Shown here: positions 55,803-64,000 of the stretch, piece by piece
Numbering within the stretch: the first letter of the stretch is position 1
Layout: each line of letters starts with the position of its first letter
NCBI RefSeq assembly: GCF_028649475.1
Contig: NZ_JAQSIP010000009.1
Coordinates: 116,941-180,940 of the forward strand
DNA from: Curvibacter cyanobacteriorum
GTDB lineage: Bacteria > Pseudomonadota > Gammaproteobacteria > Burkholderiales > Burkholderiaceae_C
Direction: 5' to 3'
Length of the DNA stretch: 64,000 bases
The notes under the pieces: model-generated
The model's input: only the letters and a program-made list of their open reading frames with translations
Databases searched by the model: none
Told to the model about the DNA's origin: nothing
Translations under genes and position numbers: made by a program

Positions 55803-55895
55803 TCAGAAATATCAATTTTTTGAGATCACTGAGCACCTTATCTTGAAAAAATGTCGATTTTTTACCGTTTGGGACCTTGAAACTGCATTTTTCTC

Positions 55896-55924
55896 TTGAG
55901 TTCACCGCCCCGCTTTGCTAAATT
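55896..55924 (+). promoter_or_regulatory. Sigma-70 promoter of the predicted small RNA
   Basis: TTGAGT (55896-55901), a 17-bp spacer, then TAAATT (55919-55924) form a good promoter, with an AT-rich stretch upstream (about 55800-55895) resembling an UP element. The expected start is near G55931, exactly where the first hairpin begins. Confidence 0.6.
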
Positions 55925-55930
55925 ACCTCT

Positions 55931-56029
55931 GGGCAGCTTGCTGCTCCCCGCTTTTCCTCCCTGAGCGGGTGCCTTGATGTGTGACAGCAAAAAGGCTTCC
56001 CAACCCAGCCCGATGGCTGGGTTTTTTTT
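55931..56029 (+). ncRNA. Predicted ~99-nt small RNA between hemB and hemJ
   Basis: From the promoter start (~55931) to the end of the T-run (56029) the sequence folds into four consecutive hairpins: GGGCAG/CTGCTC with a CUUG tetraloop (55931-55946), CCCGCT/AGCGGG with a C-rich loop TTTCCTCCCTG (55947-55969), GCCTT/AAGGC (55971-55996), and a terminator AACCCAGCC-CGAT-GGCTGGGTT plus eight Ts (56002-56029). The CCUCCC loop is complementary to ribosome-binding sites, as in anti-Shine-Dalgarno small RNAs. hemJ starts 70 bp downstream, so a leader attenuator is an alternative. No family was recognised. Confidence 0.65.
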
Positions 56030-56098
56030 GCCTCCGCCCAGCGCGGGGGCTTGCGATGACCGGCTTGCAGCGCGCGCGTCAGGCCCTACACTGGGGCC

Positions 56099-56527
56099 AT
56101 GCTCTGGATCAAAGCCCTTCACATCGTCTTCGTCGCCAGCTGGTTCGCCGGCCTGTTTTACCTGCCGCGCATCTACGTCAACCTGGCGCAAGTGCAGGAA
56201 GGCTCGATCGCCGAACGCGAGCGCCTGCTGCTGATGGCGCGCAAGCTGCTGCGCTTCACCACCCTGCTGGCGGTGCCTGCGCTGGCCCTGGGCCTGGTGC
56301 TGTGGCTGGTTTACGGCATTGGCCGGGGGCCGGGCAATGGCTGGATGCACGCCAAGCTGCTGGTGGTGGTGCTGGCCGTGGGTTACCACCACGCTTGCGC
56401 CCGCTTGCTGAGCAAGCTGGTGTCGGGTGAAAGCCGCCGCAGCCACGTCTGGTTCCGCTGGTTCAACGAAGTGCCGGTGCTGCTGCTGTTGGCCGCCGTG
56501 ATCTTGGTGGTGGTCAAGCCGTTCTGA
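56099..56527 (+). CDS. hemJ: HemJ/CopD-family protoporphyrinogen oxidase
   Basis: This 142-residue membrane protein with four predicted helices starts MLWIKALHIVFVASWFAGLFYLPR, with the conserved histidine at position 8, and carries a HAKLLVVV segment with the second conserved His and Lys. HemJ oxidises protoporphyrinogen IX to protoporphyrin IX in heme synthesis and uses a bound heme b. hemB lies divergently nearby, which supports the assignment. The window shows a terminator-like hairpin 70 bp upstream. Confidence 0.88.
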   Translation: MLWIKALHIVFVASWFAGLFYLPRIYVNLAQVQEGSIAERERLLLMARKLLRFTTLLAVPALALGLVLWLVYGIGRGPGNGWMHAKLLVVVLAVGYHHACARLLSKLVSGESRRSHVWFRWFNEVPVLLLLAAVILVVVKPF

Positions 56528-56544
56528 GGCTTGGGACAGGTGCT

Positions 56545-57669
56545 GTGTCCGACCACAAGAGCTCTGCCTGGCCGCTGGCGCTTTTTTATGCCGTCCTGAT
56601 TGTTTACGCCAGCCTGTACCCGTTTGGCGAATGGCGCACCCAAGGCATCTCGCCGCTGGCCTTCCTGAGTGCGTCGCTGCCGCAGTACTGGACCGGCTTT
56701 GACATCCTGTCCAACGCGCTGGGCTACGGGCCGCTGGGGTTTCTGATCACGCTGGGGGGGCTGCGCACGGCGCGCTCTTACCCGGTCTGGCGCGCCGTGC
56801 TGGCCTCGGCGCTGCTGTCGCTGTGCCTGGAGGCCTTGCAAAGCTACCTGCCGTCGCGGGTGCCCTCCCATGTGGACTTGGGGCTCAACATCGCGGGCGG
56901 CTGCCTGGGCGCGGTGCTGGCCTGGGCCCTCGAAAAGCTGGGTGCCCTGGACCGCTGGAGCCGGTTTCGGGCGCGCTGGTTCATGCCCGACGCGCGCGAT
57001 GCGCTGGTCTTGCTGGCCTTGTGGCCAGTCGGCCTGTTGTTTCCGGCCGCCGTGCCGCTGGGGCTGGGGCAGGTCATGGAGCGCGTCGAAGAGGGTTTGG
57101 CCGACTGGCTGGCCGACACCCCCTTGCTCGACTGGCTGCCGGTGCGCGACGTCGAGTTGCAACCGCTGATCCCGAGTGCCGAGCTGCTGTGCGTGGCCCT
57201 GGGGGCCTTGGTGCCTTGTCTGCTGGGCTACAGCATCATCCGCTCGGTGCCCCGCCGGGCGGCCTGGCTGGTGCTGGCCCTGCTGGTGGGCGTGGGCACC
57301 ACGGGCCTGTCGGCCGCGCTGAGCTACGGCCCCAGCCATGCCTGGAGCTGGCTCAGCCTGCCGGTGCAACTGGGCCTGGTGCTGGCCGTGCTGCTGGCGC
57401 TGCCCATGCTGTGGCTGAGCCGGCGCGGCTGCGCCACGTTGTGCCTGCTGGCGCTGGGCGTTCACCTGTCGGTGCTCAACCAGTCGCCCACCAGTGCCTA
57501 TTTTGCGCAGACCCTGCAGACCTGGGAGCAGGGGCGTTTCATCCGTTTCCATGGCCTCGCGCAGTGGGTTGGCTGGCTGTGGCCGTTTGCGGTGCTGGCT
57601 TCGCTGGTGCACCGGCTTTCGCGCCGGGAGCCGCCTTTGTCTGCCCCATCTTCGGCGTCTGGCTCCTAG
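56545..57669 (+). CDS. VanZ-family multi-pass membrane protein
   Basis: The 374-residue protein has about nine membrane helices and the VanZ-like start VYASLYPFGEW with a later ALQSYLPSRVPSHVDLGLNIAGG, which matches the VanZ domain. VanZ proteins are linked to teicoplanin resistance in some Gram-positives, but in Gram-negatives the function is unknown. The start is a GTG at 56545, 17 bp after hemJ, in the same orientation, so it could share transcripts with hemJ. Confidence 0.75.
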   Translation: MSDHKSSAWPLALFYAVLIVYASLYPFGEWRTQGISPLAFLSASLPQYWTGFDILSNALGYGPLGFLITLGGLRTARSYPVWRAVLASALLSLCLEALQSYLPSRVPSHVDLGLNIAGGCLGAVLAWALEKLGALDRWSRFRARWFMPDARDALVLLALWPVGLLFPAAVPLGLGQVMERVEEGLADWLADTPLLDWLPVRDVELQPLIPSAELLCVALGALVPCLLGYSIIRSVPRRAAWLVLALLVGVGTTGLSAALSYGPSHAWSWLSLPVQLGLVLAVLLALPMLWLSRRGCATLCLLALGVHLSVLNQSPTSAYFAQTLQTWEQGRFIRFHGLAQWVGWLWPFAVLASLVHRLSRREPPLSAPSSASGS

Positions 57670-57678
57670 AATCGGGGC

Positions 57679-58056
57679 ATGTCTGAACACCCAACCGATT
57701 CCAGCCGCGCCACGCCGGACGCCGCGCCCGCGTCGTACTACCAGCGGCACGTTTTCTTCTGCCTCAACGAGCGCAGCAACGGCGAGGACAGTTGTGCCCA
57801 CCACCGCGCCCAGGAAGGCTTTGAGCGCTGCAAGGCGCAGGTCAAGGCCGCCGGCCTGGCCGGCCCGGGCCAGGTGCGGGTCAACAAGGCGGGTTGCCTG
57901 GACCGCTGCGCTGGCGGGCCGGTGGCCGTCGTCTACCCCGAGGCGGTCTGGTACACCTATGTGGACGCCAGCGACATCGACGAGATCGTGGCGTCGCACC
58001 TCAAGAACGGCCAGGTGGTGGAGCGTCTGCTGACCCCGGCCCACCTGGGGCGCTGA
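57679..58056 (+). CDS. Thioredoxin-like [2Fe-2S] ferredoxin-domain protein
   Basis: The 125-residue protein has the (2Fe-2S) thioredoxin-like pattern with cysteines 28 and 39 (CLNERSNGEDSC) and 73 and 77 (CLDRC). An N-terminal segment of about 20 residues is polar. Such proteins bind a [2Fe-2S] cluster and shuttle electrons, although partners are often unknown. It follows the VanZ gene by 9 bp, so it is in the same unit. Confidence 0.87.
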   Translation: MSEHPTDSSRATPDAAPASYYQRHVFFCLNERSNGEDSCAHHRAQEGFERCKAQVKAAGLAGPGQVRVNKAGCLDRCAGGPVAVVYPEAVWYTYVDASDIDEIVASHLKNGQVVERLLTPAHLGR

Positions 58057-58170
58057 GCGGCCTGCTGGCCCAGCCCCTGGCCCGCGCGCCGACCGCTGGG
58101 TGGGCAGGGCGGGCTTTTTCACCTGTCATGAGCCGCCTGCCGCTGGGGCGGGGGCTGAGGAACCCTTGCT

Positions 58171-58806
58171 GTGAACGCACAGACTTTGAAATTTGAACTG
58201 ATCGGCCCCGCAGGGCGCCTCGAAGGCCTGCGCGATGCCGCCACCCTGAGCGAGGGCGCCACGCGCCGCGGTGTCGCCGTGATCGCCCACCCGCACCCCC
58301 TGTTTGGCGGCACCATGGACAACAAGGTGGTGCAGACCCTGGCGCGGGCCTTTGTGCAGGCGGGCTGGGACGCAGTGCGCTTCAACTTCCGCGGTGTGGG
58401 CGGCAGCGCGGGCACCTGGGACGAGGGCCGTGGCGAGATCGACGACTTCATGGCCGTGCTGCGCGACCAGGCCCCTGAGGGGCCGCTGGCCCTGGCGGGC
58501 TTTTCGTTCGGCGCCTATGTGACCAGCCACGCCTTGCAGGCCACCTGGGCCGAGCGCGAGGTGCAGCGTGTGGTGCTGGTGGGCACGGCGGCGTCGCGCT
58601 TTCAGGTGGCGCCCCTGCCCGAGGCGGCCCACGAGTCCACCCTGGTGCTGCATGGCGAGCAGGACGACACGGTGCCGCTGAGCGCGGTCATGGACTGGGC
58701 CCGACCCCAAGGCGTGCCGGTGACGGTGGTGCCCGGGGTGGGGCACTTCTTTCACGGACAATTGCCGCTGTTGAAGAACTGCGTGCTGCGCCACCTGCGC
58801 CCTTGA
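58171..58806 (+). CDS. Alpha/beta-hydrolase (COG2945-like)
   Basis: The 211-residue protein has the nucleophile elbow GFSFG near residue 110, an early HPHPLFGGTMDNKVVQTLAR stretch, and the closing LVLHGEQDDTVPL and PGVGHFFHG segments with the Asp and His of the triad. The short length fits small cytoplasmic esterases with unknown substrates. The start is a GTG at 58171. It lies 114 bp after the ferredoxin-like gene and 145 bp before the D,D-carboxypeptidase. Confidence 0.85.
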   Translation: MNAQTLKFELIGPAGRLEGLRDAATLSEGATRRGVAVIAHPHPLFGGTMDNKVVQTLARAFVQAGWDAVRFNFRGVGGSAGTWDEGRGEIDDFMAVLRDQAPEGPLALAGFSFGAYVTSHALQATWAEREVQRVVLVGTAASRFQVAPLPEAAHESTLVLHGEQDDTVPLSAVMDWARPQGVPVTVVPGVGHFFHGQLPLLKNCVLRHLRP

Positions 58807-58951
58807 GGCGAGCGCCTGCGGGCTCGGGTGTGGGTTGAACTTTGTCGCCCGCGACCGAGTCCCACGGCGGACCTGGTCGCACACCGGCGGCGCTGCCTGG
58901 TCGCAGCGTGCGCCGTTTCTTTTTTGCTTTCTGCTCTCACGGTCTTCTGAC

Positions 58952-60109
58952 ATGAAACGTTTCTTTAAGGCGCTGCTGGCGTCGATCTCCCTGGCGGCCA
59001 CCCTCACGGTGTCGGCCCAGACGCCCCAAGTCCCCGAAATCGCGGCCAAAGCCTATTTGCTGATGGACGTCACGGCCCACCAGATCCTGGCGGCCAAGGA
59101 CATCGACAACCCGGTGGAGCCCGCGTCCCTGACCAAGCTCATGAGCGCCTACCTGGTGTTTGATGCCCTCAAGTCCAAGAAGCTGGACCTGAAGCAGCGC
59201 CTGCCCGTCAGCGAGCGTGCCTGGAAGATGCCGGGCTCGCGCATGTTCATCGACCCCAAGATGCAAGTGCCGGTCGAAGACCTGATCAAGGGCATGATCG
59301 TGCAGTCCGGCAACGACGCCACCATGGCCCTGGCCGAGGGCGTGGGCGGCACGGCCGAGCGTTTCATTGAAATGATGAACGCCCAGGCCAAGGCCCTGGG
59401 CATGAAGAACACCGGCTACAAGAACCCTGAAGGCCTGACCGAACCGGGCCACATCACCACCGCGCGCGACCTCAGCATCCTGGCCACCCGCCTGATGCAG
59501 GACTTCCCCGAGTACATCTCCTACTACGCGATCAAGCAGTACCGCTACGAGGGCACGCCGGCCACCAACGCCAACAACCGCAACCTGCTCCTGTTCCGCG
59601 ACCCGTCGGTGGACGGCCTGAAGACCGGCCACACCAACGCCGCTGGCTACTGCCTGATCGCCACCGCCAAGCGCGACTTCCCCCTGGTGGGCTCGCGCCG
59701 CCTGCTGTCCATCGTGCTGGGCACCAGCAGCGAGAACGCCCGGGCCAATGAAAGCCAGAAGTTGTTGAACTGGGGCTACACCGCCTACGAAGCCGTCAAG
59801 CTGTTTGACGCGGGCCAGGCCGTGGTCACCCCGGCCGTCTGGAAGGGCAAGGCCAGCACGGCGCGCCTGGGGCGCCCCGAGGCCATCGTGGTGGCCGTGC
59901 CGGCCGGCAGTGCCAGCAAGGTGCAAACCCAGGTCACCCGCATGGACCCGTTGGTGGCGCCTTTCACGCAGGGTCAGTCGCTGGGCACCCTGAAGGTCAC
60001 GCTGGCCGACCAGCCGCTGCTCGAGTTGCCCCTGGTGGCGCTGGATGGCGTCGAGGAAGCCGGCCTCATGGGCCGGGCCTGGGATTCGATCCGCCTGTGG
60101 ATCAAGTGA
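58952..60109 (+). CDS. dacA: Penicillin-binding protein 5/6-type D-alanyl-D-alanine carboxypeptidase
   Basis: The protein of about 385 residues has a signal peptide (ending SAQ), then SLTK with Ser59 and Lys62, SGN at 119-121 and the KTG in LKTGHTNAAGYC, in the layout of PBP5/6 carboxypeptidases. It trims the terminal D-Ala of peptidoglycan pentapeptides. A C-terminal amphipathic helix (GRAWDSIRLWIK) should anchor it to the membrane. The ATG at 58952 gives a normal signal peptide and is preferred over longer upstream frames. It lies directly before the str operon promoter. Confidence 0.93.
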   Translation: MKRFFKALLASISLAATLTVSAQTPQVPEIAAKAYLLMDVTAHQILAAKDIDNPVEPASLTKLMSAYLVFDALKSKKLDLKQRLPVSERAWKMPGSRMFIDPKMQVPVEDLIKGMIVQSGNDATMALAEGVGGTAERFIEMMNAQAKALGMKNTGYKNPEGLTEPGHITTARDLSILATRLMQDFPEYISYYAIKQYRYEGTPATNANNRNLLLFRDPSVDGLKTGHTNAAGYCLIATAKRDFPLVGSRRLLSIVLGTSSENARANESQKLLNWGYTAYEAVKLFDAGQAVVTPAVWKGKASTARLGRPEAIVVAVPAGSASKVQTQVTRMDPLVAPFTQGQSLGTLKVTLADQPLLELPLVALDGVEEAGLMGRAWDSIRLWIK

Positions 60110-60176
60110 GAACGACGGTGCGGGCCGGCCGCCGCCGGGGCCCCCTGGCGACAGGCCTGGGCTTGTCAAGCAGGGC

Positions 60177-60205
60177 TTGCCCCAGCGGGACTGACCTGCT
60201 ACATT
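60177..60205 (+). promoter_or_regulatory. Promoter of the rpsL-rpsG-fusA-tuf operon
   Basis: TTGCCC (60177-60182), a 17-bp spacer and TACATT (60200-60205) give a sigma-70-like promoter about 185 bp before rpsL. A near-palindrome TTCGGAATTTCCGAA begins about 10 bp after the -10, near the expected transcription start. The leader between there and rpsL has no obvious gene. Confidence 0.5.
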
Positions 60206-60390
60206 AGAAGGCTTTTCGGAATTTCCGAAGGGATACACATTCACGCCAGAAAAGTGTTTGCGGTGCTTTGACGAGTACGGCAGGGGCTTGCTGAAGGGCT
60301 GATTCAGGTCGGCCAGAGGTCTGGCGTGTCACGGGTGTGTAGCCGAATTTGTCGGCGTATTTGTAATTTTTAAACGTTTAGGGACGTTTC

Positions 60391-60768
60391 ATGCCAACCA
60401 TCAACCAGCTCGTGCGTCAGGGGCGCGAGGTCGAAAAGACCAAGTCCAAGAGCCCCGCGATGCAAAACTCTCCTCAGCGCCGTGGCGTGTGCACTCGCGT
60501 GTACACCACGACGCCCAAGAAGCCTAACTCCGCTCTGCGTAAGGTCGCCAAGGTGCGCCTGACCAACGGTTTTGAGGTCATTTCCTACATCGGCGGTGAA
60601 GGCCACAACCTGCAAGAACACAGCGTCGTGCTGGTTCGCGGCGGTCGTGTCAAGGACTTGCCCGGTGTGCGTTACCACATCGTGCGTGGTTCGCTCGACT
60701 TGCAAGGCGTGAAAGACCGCAAGCAAGCGCGTTCCAAGTACGGCGCCAAGCGCCCGAAGAAGGCCTAA
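60391..60768 (+). CDS. rpsL: 30S ribosomal protein S12
   Basis: The 125-residue protein has all S12 landmarks, including [15 protein letters not shown] and [17 protein letters not shown]. The lysines at the streptomycin-resistance hot spots (both K in PKKPNS and the K in GRVKD) are present, so the gene looks like the streptomycin-sensitive form. It starts 186 bp after the predicted promoter. A 201-bp spacer with no gene separates it from rpsG. Confidence 0.98.
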   Translation: MPTINQLVRQGREVEKTKSKSPAMQNSPQRRGVCTRVYTTTPKKPNSALRKVAKVRLTNGFEVISYIGGEGHNLQEHSVVLVRGGRVKDLPGVRYHIVRGSLDLQGVKDRKQARSKYGAKRPKKA

Positions 60769-60969
60769 GCAGTTTTCTGCCAGGTCGCGGCTTCATTGTT
60801 GCCGCAAAGCGTCATGGCTTTGAAAAACATCGGTGTTTGAATCGCCTGGCTGGCGGTGCAAACGTAGTGACCCGCAAGGTGCCGTGTTGGCGCTGGGTCG
60901 AGTAAGTGAGATGCCCCATGGCACTCGCGGTACCTGCAATGGTGCCAACTGAAGCATAGAGGTGAAGAA

Positions 60970-61443
60970 ATGCCACGTCGTCGCGAAGTCCCTAAACGTG
61001 AAATCCTGCCGGACCCGAAGTTCGGTAATGTCGAGCTGTCCAAATTCATGAACGTGATCATGGAAGGCGGCAAGAAAGCTGTTGCAGAACGCATCATTTA
61101 CGGTGCCCTGGAACTGATCGCCAAGAAGCATCCCGATAAGGACGCTCTGGAAGCCTTCACCGTTGCCATCAACAACGTGAAGCCCATGGTGGAAGTGAAG
61201 TCCCGCCGCGTTGGTGGTGCCAACTACCAAGTGCCCGTGGAAGTGCGCCCGGTCCGTCGTCTGGCTCTGTCCATGCGCTGGATCAAGGAAGCCGCCCGCA
61301 AGCGCGGTGAGAAGTCGATGGCCCAACGTCTGGCCAACGAACTGCTCGAGGCCACCGAAGGCCGTGGCGGTGCCATGAAGAAGCGTGATGAAGTTCACCG
61401 CATGGCCGAAGCCAACAAGGCTTTCAGCCACTTCCGCTTCTAA
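60970..61443 (+). CDS. rpsG: 30S ribosomal protein S7
   Basis: The 157-residue protein matches S7 in length and sequence ([19 protein letters not shown] at the start, [21 protein letters not shown] in the middle). It nucleates assembly of the 30S head and in many bacteria autoregulates the str operon. An AGAGGTGAAGA site precedes the ATG. Confidence 0.98.
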   Translation: MPRRREVPKREILPDPKFGNVELSKFMNVIMEGGKKAVAERIIYGALELIAKKHPDKDALEAFTVAINNVKPMVEVKSRRVGGANYQVPVEVRPVRRLALSMRWIKEAARKRGEKSMAQRLANELLEATEGRGGAMKKRDEVHRMAEANKAFSHFRF

Positions 61444-61469
61444 AAACAACTCAATCCCCTCGCGTTGTA

Positions 61470-61491
61470 GAGCCCGCCCTTGTGCGGGCTC
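61470..61491 (+). other. Hairpin in the rpsG-fusA intercistronic region
   Basis: GAGCCCGC (61470-61477) pairs with GCGGGCTC (61484-61491) around a CCTTGT loop. No T-run follows, so it is more likely an RNA-processing or translation-control element than a terminator. Confidence 0.45.
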
Positions 61492-61514
61492 TCAGCGATT
61501 AACGGAGAAATTCC

Positions 61515-63617
61515 ATGTCCCGCAAGACCCCCATCGAGCGCTACCGCAACATCGGTATTTCCGCTCACATCGACGCCGGCAAGACCACCACGACCGAGCG
61601 TATCCTGTTCTATACCGGTGTGAACCACAAGATCGGTGAAGTGCATGATGGCGCCGCCACCATGGACTGGATGGAGCAGGAACAGGAACGCGGCATCACG
61701 ATCACGTCGGCTGCCACGACCTGCTTCTGGAAGGGCATGGACATGTCTTTCCCCGAGCACCGCATCAACATCATCGACACCCCCGGCCACGTGGACTTCA
61801 CCATTGAAGTGGAGCGTTCCATGCGCGTGCTGGACGGCGCTTGCATGGTGTACTGCGCTGTGGGCGGCGTGCAGCCCCAGTCGGAAACCGTTTGGCGTCA
61901 GGCCAACAAGTACAAGGTGCCGCGTCTGGCCTTTGTGAACAAGATGGACCGCACCGGTGCCAACTTCTTCAAGGTCGTGGACCAGATGAAGCTGCGCCTG
62001 AAGGCCAACCCCGTGCCCATCGTGATCCCCATCGGCGCTGAAGAAAACTTCAAGGGCGTTGTGGACCTGCGCAAGATGAAGGCCATCATCTGGGACGAAG
62101 CTTCGCAAGGCATGAAGTTCACCTTCGAAGACATCCCCGCTGACCTGGTGGAAACCGCCAAGGAATGGCGCGAAAAGATGGTCGAAGCTGCTGCCGAGTC
62201 GTCGGAAGAGCTGATGAACAAGTACCTGGAAGAAGGTGACCTGACCGAAGAGGAAATCACCCTCGGTCTGCGCACCCGCGCCATCGCTTGCGAAATCCAG
62301 CCGATGCTGTGCGGTACCGCTTTCAAGAACAAGGGTGTGCAGCGCATGCTGGACGCCGTGATCGAACTTATGCCGTCGCCGGTGGACATTCCCCCGGTGT
62401 CCGGCACCGACGAGTCCGAGCAGCCCGTCAGCCGCAAGGCCGACGACAACGAGAAGTTCTCGGCTCTGGCTTTCAAGCTGATGACCGACCCGTTCGTGGG
62501 TCAGCTGACCTTCGTGCGCGTTTACTCGGGCGTTCTGAGCAAGGGCGACACCGTGTTCAACCCGGTCAAGGGCCGCAAGGAACGCATTGGTCGTATCGTT
62601 CAGATGCACGCCAACGAGCGTCAGGAAGTGGACGAAATCCGCGCCGGCGACATCGCTGCTTGCGTGGGCTTGAAGGATGTGACCACCGGCGAAACCCTGT
62701 GCGATCCGGAAGCCGTTGTGATGCTGGAACGCATGGTCTTCCCTGAGCCGGTGATCCGCCAGGCCGTGGAACCCAAGACCAAGGCCGACCAGGAAAAGAT
62801 GGGCATCGCCCTGCAACGTCTGGCTTCGGAAGATCCTTCGTTCCGCGTCAACACCGACGAAGAATCGGGTCAGACCATCATCGCCGGCATGGGCGAGCTG
62901 CACCTGGAAATCATCGTTGACCGCATGAAGCGCGAATTCGGTGTGGAAGCCAACGTCGGCAAGCCGCAAGTGGCCTACCGCGAAACCATCCGCAAGCAAG
63001 TGACCGACGTCGAAGGCAAGTTCGTGCGTCAGTCCGGCGGTAAGGGCCAGTACGGTCACGTGGTGTTCACCGTCGAACCCAACGAAGTCGGCAAGGGCTT
63101 CGAGTTCGTCGACGCCATCAAGGGCGGTGTGGTGCCTCGCGAATACATCCCCGCAGTTGAGAAGGGCGTGATCGAAGCCCTGAACAACGGCGTGCTGGCC
63201 GGCTACCCCGTGGTGGACGTCAAGGTCACCCTGACCTTCGGTTCGTACCACGATGTGGACTCGAACGAAAACGCGTTCAAGATGGCCGCTATCTTTGGTT
63301 TCAAGGAAGGTTGCCGCAAGGCCAACCCGGTGATCCTGGAACCCATGATGGCCGTGGAAGTCGAAACGCCGGAAGACTACGCTGGTAACGTGATGGGCGA
63401 CCTGTCCTCGCGTCGCGGCATGGTTCAAGGCATGGACGACATGGTCGGCGGCGGCAAGGCCATCAAGGCTGAAGTTCCGCTGTCGGAAATGTTCGGCTAC
63501 TCGACCACCCTGCGCTCGATGTCGCAAGGTCGTGCCACCTACACGATGGAGTTCAAGCACTACAGCGAAGCTCCGCGTAACGTGGCCGAAGCCATCGTGG
63601 CTGCCCGCGCCAAGTAA
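61515..63617 (+). CDS. fusA: Elongation factor G
   Basis: The translocase of 700 residues has the G1 motif [10 protein letters not shown], the G3 DTPGHVDF and the NKMD of G4. Domains II-V follow in the usual order, ending near [20 protein letters not shown]. Codons are strongly biased to high-expression forms. A hairpin without T-run lies 24 bp before the ATG, and a terminator follows the gene. Confidence 0.99.
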   Translation: MSRKTPIERYRNIGISAHIDAGKTTTTERILFYTGVNHKIGEVHDGAATMDWMEQEQERGITITSAATTCFWKGMDMSFPEHRINIIDTPGHVDFTIEVERSMRVLDGACMVYCAVGGVQPQSETVWRQANKYKVPRLAFVNKMDRTGANFFKVVDQMKLRLKANPVPIVIPIGAEENFKGVVDLRKMKAIIWDEASQGMKFTFEDIPADLVETAKEWREKMVEAAAESSEELMNKYLEEGDLTEEEITLGLRTRAIACEIQPMLCGTAFKNKGVQRMLDAVIELMPSPVDIPPVSGTDESEQPVSRKADDNEKFSALAFKLMTDPFVGQLTFVRVYSGVLSKGDTVFNPVKGRKERIGRIVQMHANERQEVDEIRAGDIAACVGLKDVTTGETLCDPEAVVMLERMVFPEPVIRQAVEPKTKADQEKMGIALQRLASEDPSFRVNTDEESGQTIIAGMGELHLEIIVDRMKREFGVEANVGKPQVAYRETIRKQVTDVEGKFVRQSGGKGQYGHVVFTVEPNEVGKGFEFVDAIKGGVVPREYIPAVEKGVIEALNNGVLAGYPVVDVKVTLTFGSYHDVDSNENAFKMAAIFGFKEGCRKANPVILEPMMAVEVETPEDYAGNVMGDLSSRRGMVQGMDDMVGGGKAIKAEVPLSEMFGYSTTLRSMSQGRATYTMEFKHYSEAPRNVAEAIVAARAK

Positions 63618-63627
63618 TTGACGCCCA

Positions 63628-63666
63628 CCCCGAGCCTGCCAGCAGGCCTCGGGGTTTCCTCTTTTT
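63628..63666 (+). terminator. Terminator between fusA and tuf
   Basis: CCCCGAG (63628-63634) pairs with CTCGGGG (63648-63654), with an inner CCTGC/GCAGG stem, then a T-rich stretch (63655-63666). It should cause partial termination upstream of tuf, so tuf may have its own promoter in the rest of the gap. Confidence 0.75.
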
Positions 63667-63766
63667 GGTCTGCGATCCGGTGCCCACCTGTTCCCGTGCG
63701 GGTGGAATCAGCAACCGGATGCAGACGTAAAACCACACACGGGAATGCTCTTTTTGGAGAATTGAA

Positions 63767-64000
63767 ATGGCAAAAGGCAAGTTTGAACGTACCAAGCCGC
63801 ACGTGAACGTCGGCACCATCGGTCACGTTGACCACGGCAAGACCACGCTGACGGCTGCGATCGCAACCGTTCTGGCAGCCAAGTTCGGCGGCGAAGCCAA
63901 GGCTTACGACCAGATCGACGCAGCGCCCGAAGAAAAGGCCCGCGGCATTACCATCAACACCGCTCACGTTGAGTACGAAACGGCCAACCGCCACTACGCT
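63767..64000 (+). CDS. tuf: Elongation factor Tu (3' end outside the window)
   Basis: The first 78 codons are present. They start [30 protein letters not shown], with the G1 motif GHVDHGKT, followed by the switch-I region with [18 protein letters not shown]. The gene is cut at the right edge. An in-frame ATG at 63767 with a GGAGA site fits. Confidence 0.98.
   Translation, partial: MAKGKFERTKPHVNVGTIGHVDHGKTTLTAAIATVLAAKFGGEAKAYDQIDAAPEEKARGITINTAHVEYETANRHYA

Overview
The window is GC-rich, densely coded chromosomal DNA from a betaproteobacterium. It is most likely Burkholderiales and looks like Comamonadaceae. The evidence is the gatCAB operon divergent from mreBCD-mrdA, an rpsL-rpsG-fusA-tuf str operon, an orphan Bug/TctC receptor beside a LysR-controlled oxidase, and several LysR regulators divergent from single catabolic enzymes. 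I see no tRNA, rRNA, CRISPR array, insertion sequence or prophage. Almost everything reads as core or lineage-specific chromosome.

Layout. 0-2.3 kb: end of a lipopolysaccharide/glycan cluster (O-antigen ligase-like protein, GT4 glycosyltransferase). 2.3-13 kb: nitronate monooxygenase with LysR, a Cpx/Rst-like two-component pair with GTAAA repeats upstream, AmpG-like permease, M48 protease, glyoxalase-II-like hydrolase, then LysR / 2-hydroxyacid oxidase / Bug receptor. 13-17 kb: a chemoreceptor ending in a CheR-tether pentapeptide and a DadA-like oxidase. 17-21 kb: a minus-strand run of three exported proteins (papain-like protease with lectin-like region, a small protein duplicating the protease C-terminus, and an exported argininosuccinate-lyase-like protein). 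21-26 kb: MarR, CLC channel, DapB-like reductase, xthA, pyrE, DUF4124 protein. 26-34 kb: gatCAB and the rod-shape operon mreB-mreC-mreD-mrdA. 34-45 kb: TSUP exporter, amtB with a sigma-54 promoter, GMC oxidase/LysR, an Mla-like lipid transport operon, hemerythrin. 45-54 kb: acyltransferase, OmpW, second chemoreceptor, MarC, MaoC/SDR pair, dienelactone hydrolase, exported amidohydrolase, LON-domain protein, CorA. 54-60 kb: hemB, a predicted small RNA, hemJ, VanZ-like protein, ferredoxin-like protein, hydrolase, D,D-carboxypeptidase. 60-64 kb: str operon, with tuf cut by the window edge.

Regulation. Four promoters carry FNR-type boxes at spacings that fit FNR-dependent activation: both chemoreceptors, ompW and the hemerythrin gene. 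This suggests that oxygen or redox state controls chemotaxis and envelope genes here. amtB has a sigma-54 element typical of nitrogen control. Rho-independent terminators lie after gatB, between mreB and mreC, after ompW, and between fusA and tuf. One more has no obvious gene upstream of it and precedes the TSUP gene, and one ends a predicted ~99-nt RNA between hemB and hemJ.

The best candidates for something new are the predicted hemB-hemJ small RNA with a C-rich anti-Shine-Dalgarno loop, and the three-gene exported protease/duplicate-domain/lyase-like cluster at 16.9-20.9 kb. All functional statements come from motif reading without database searches.
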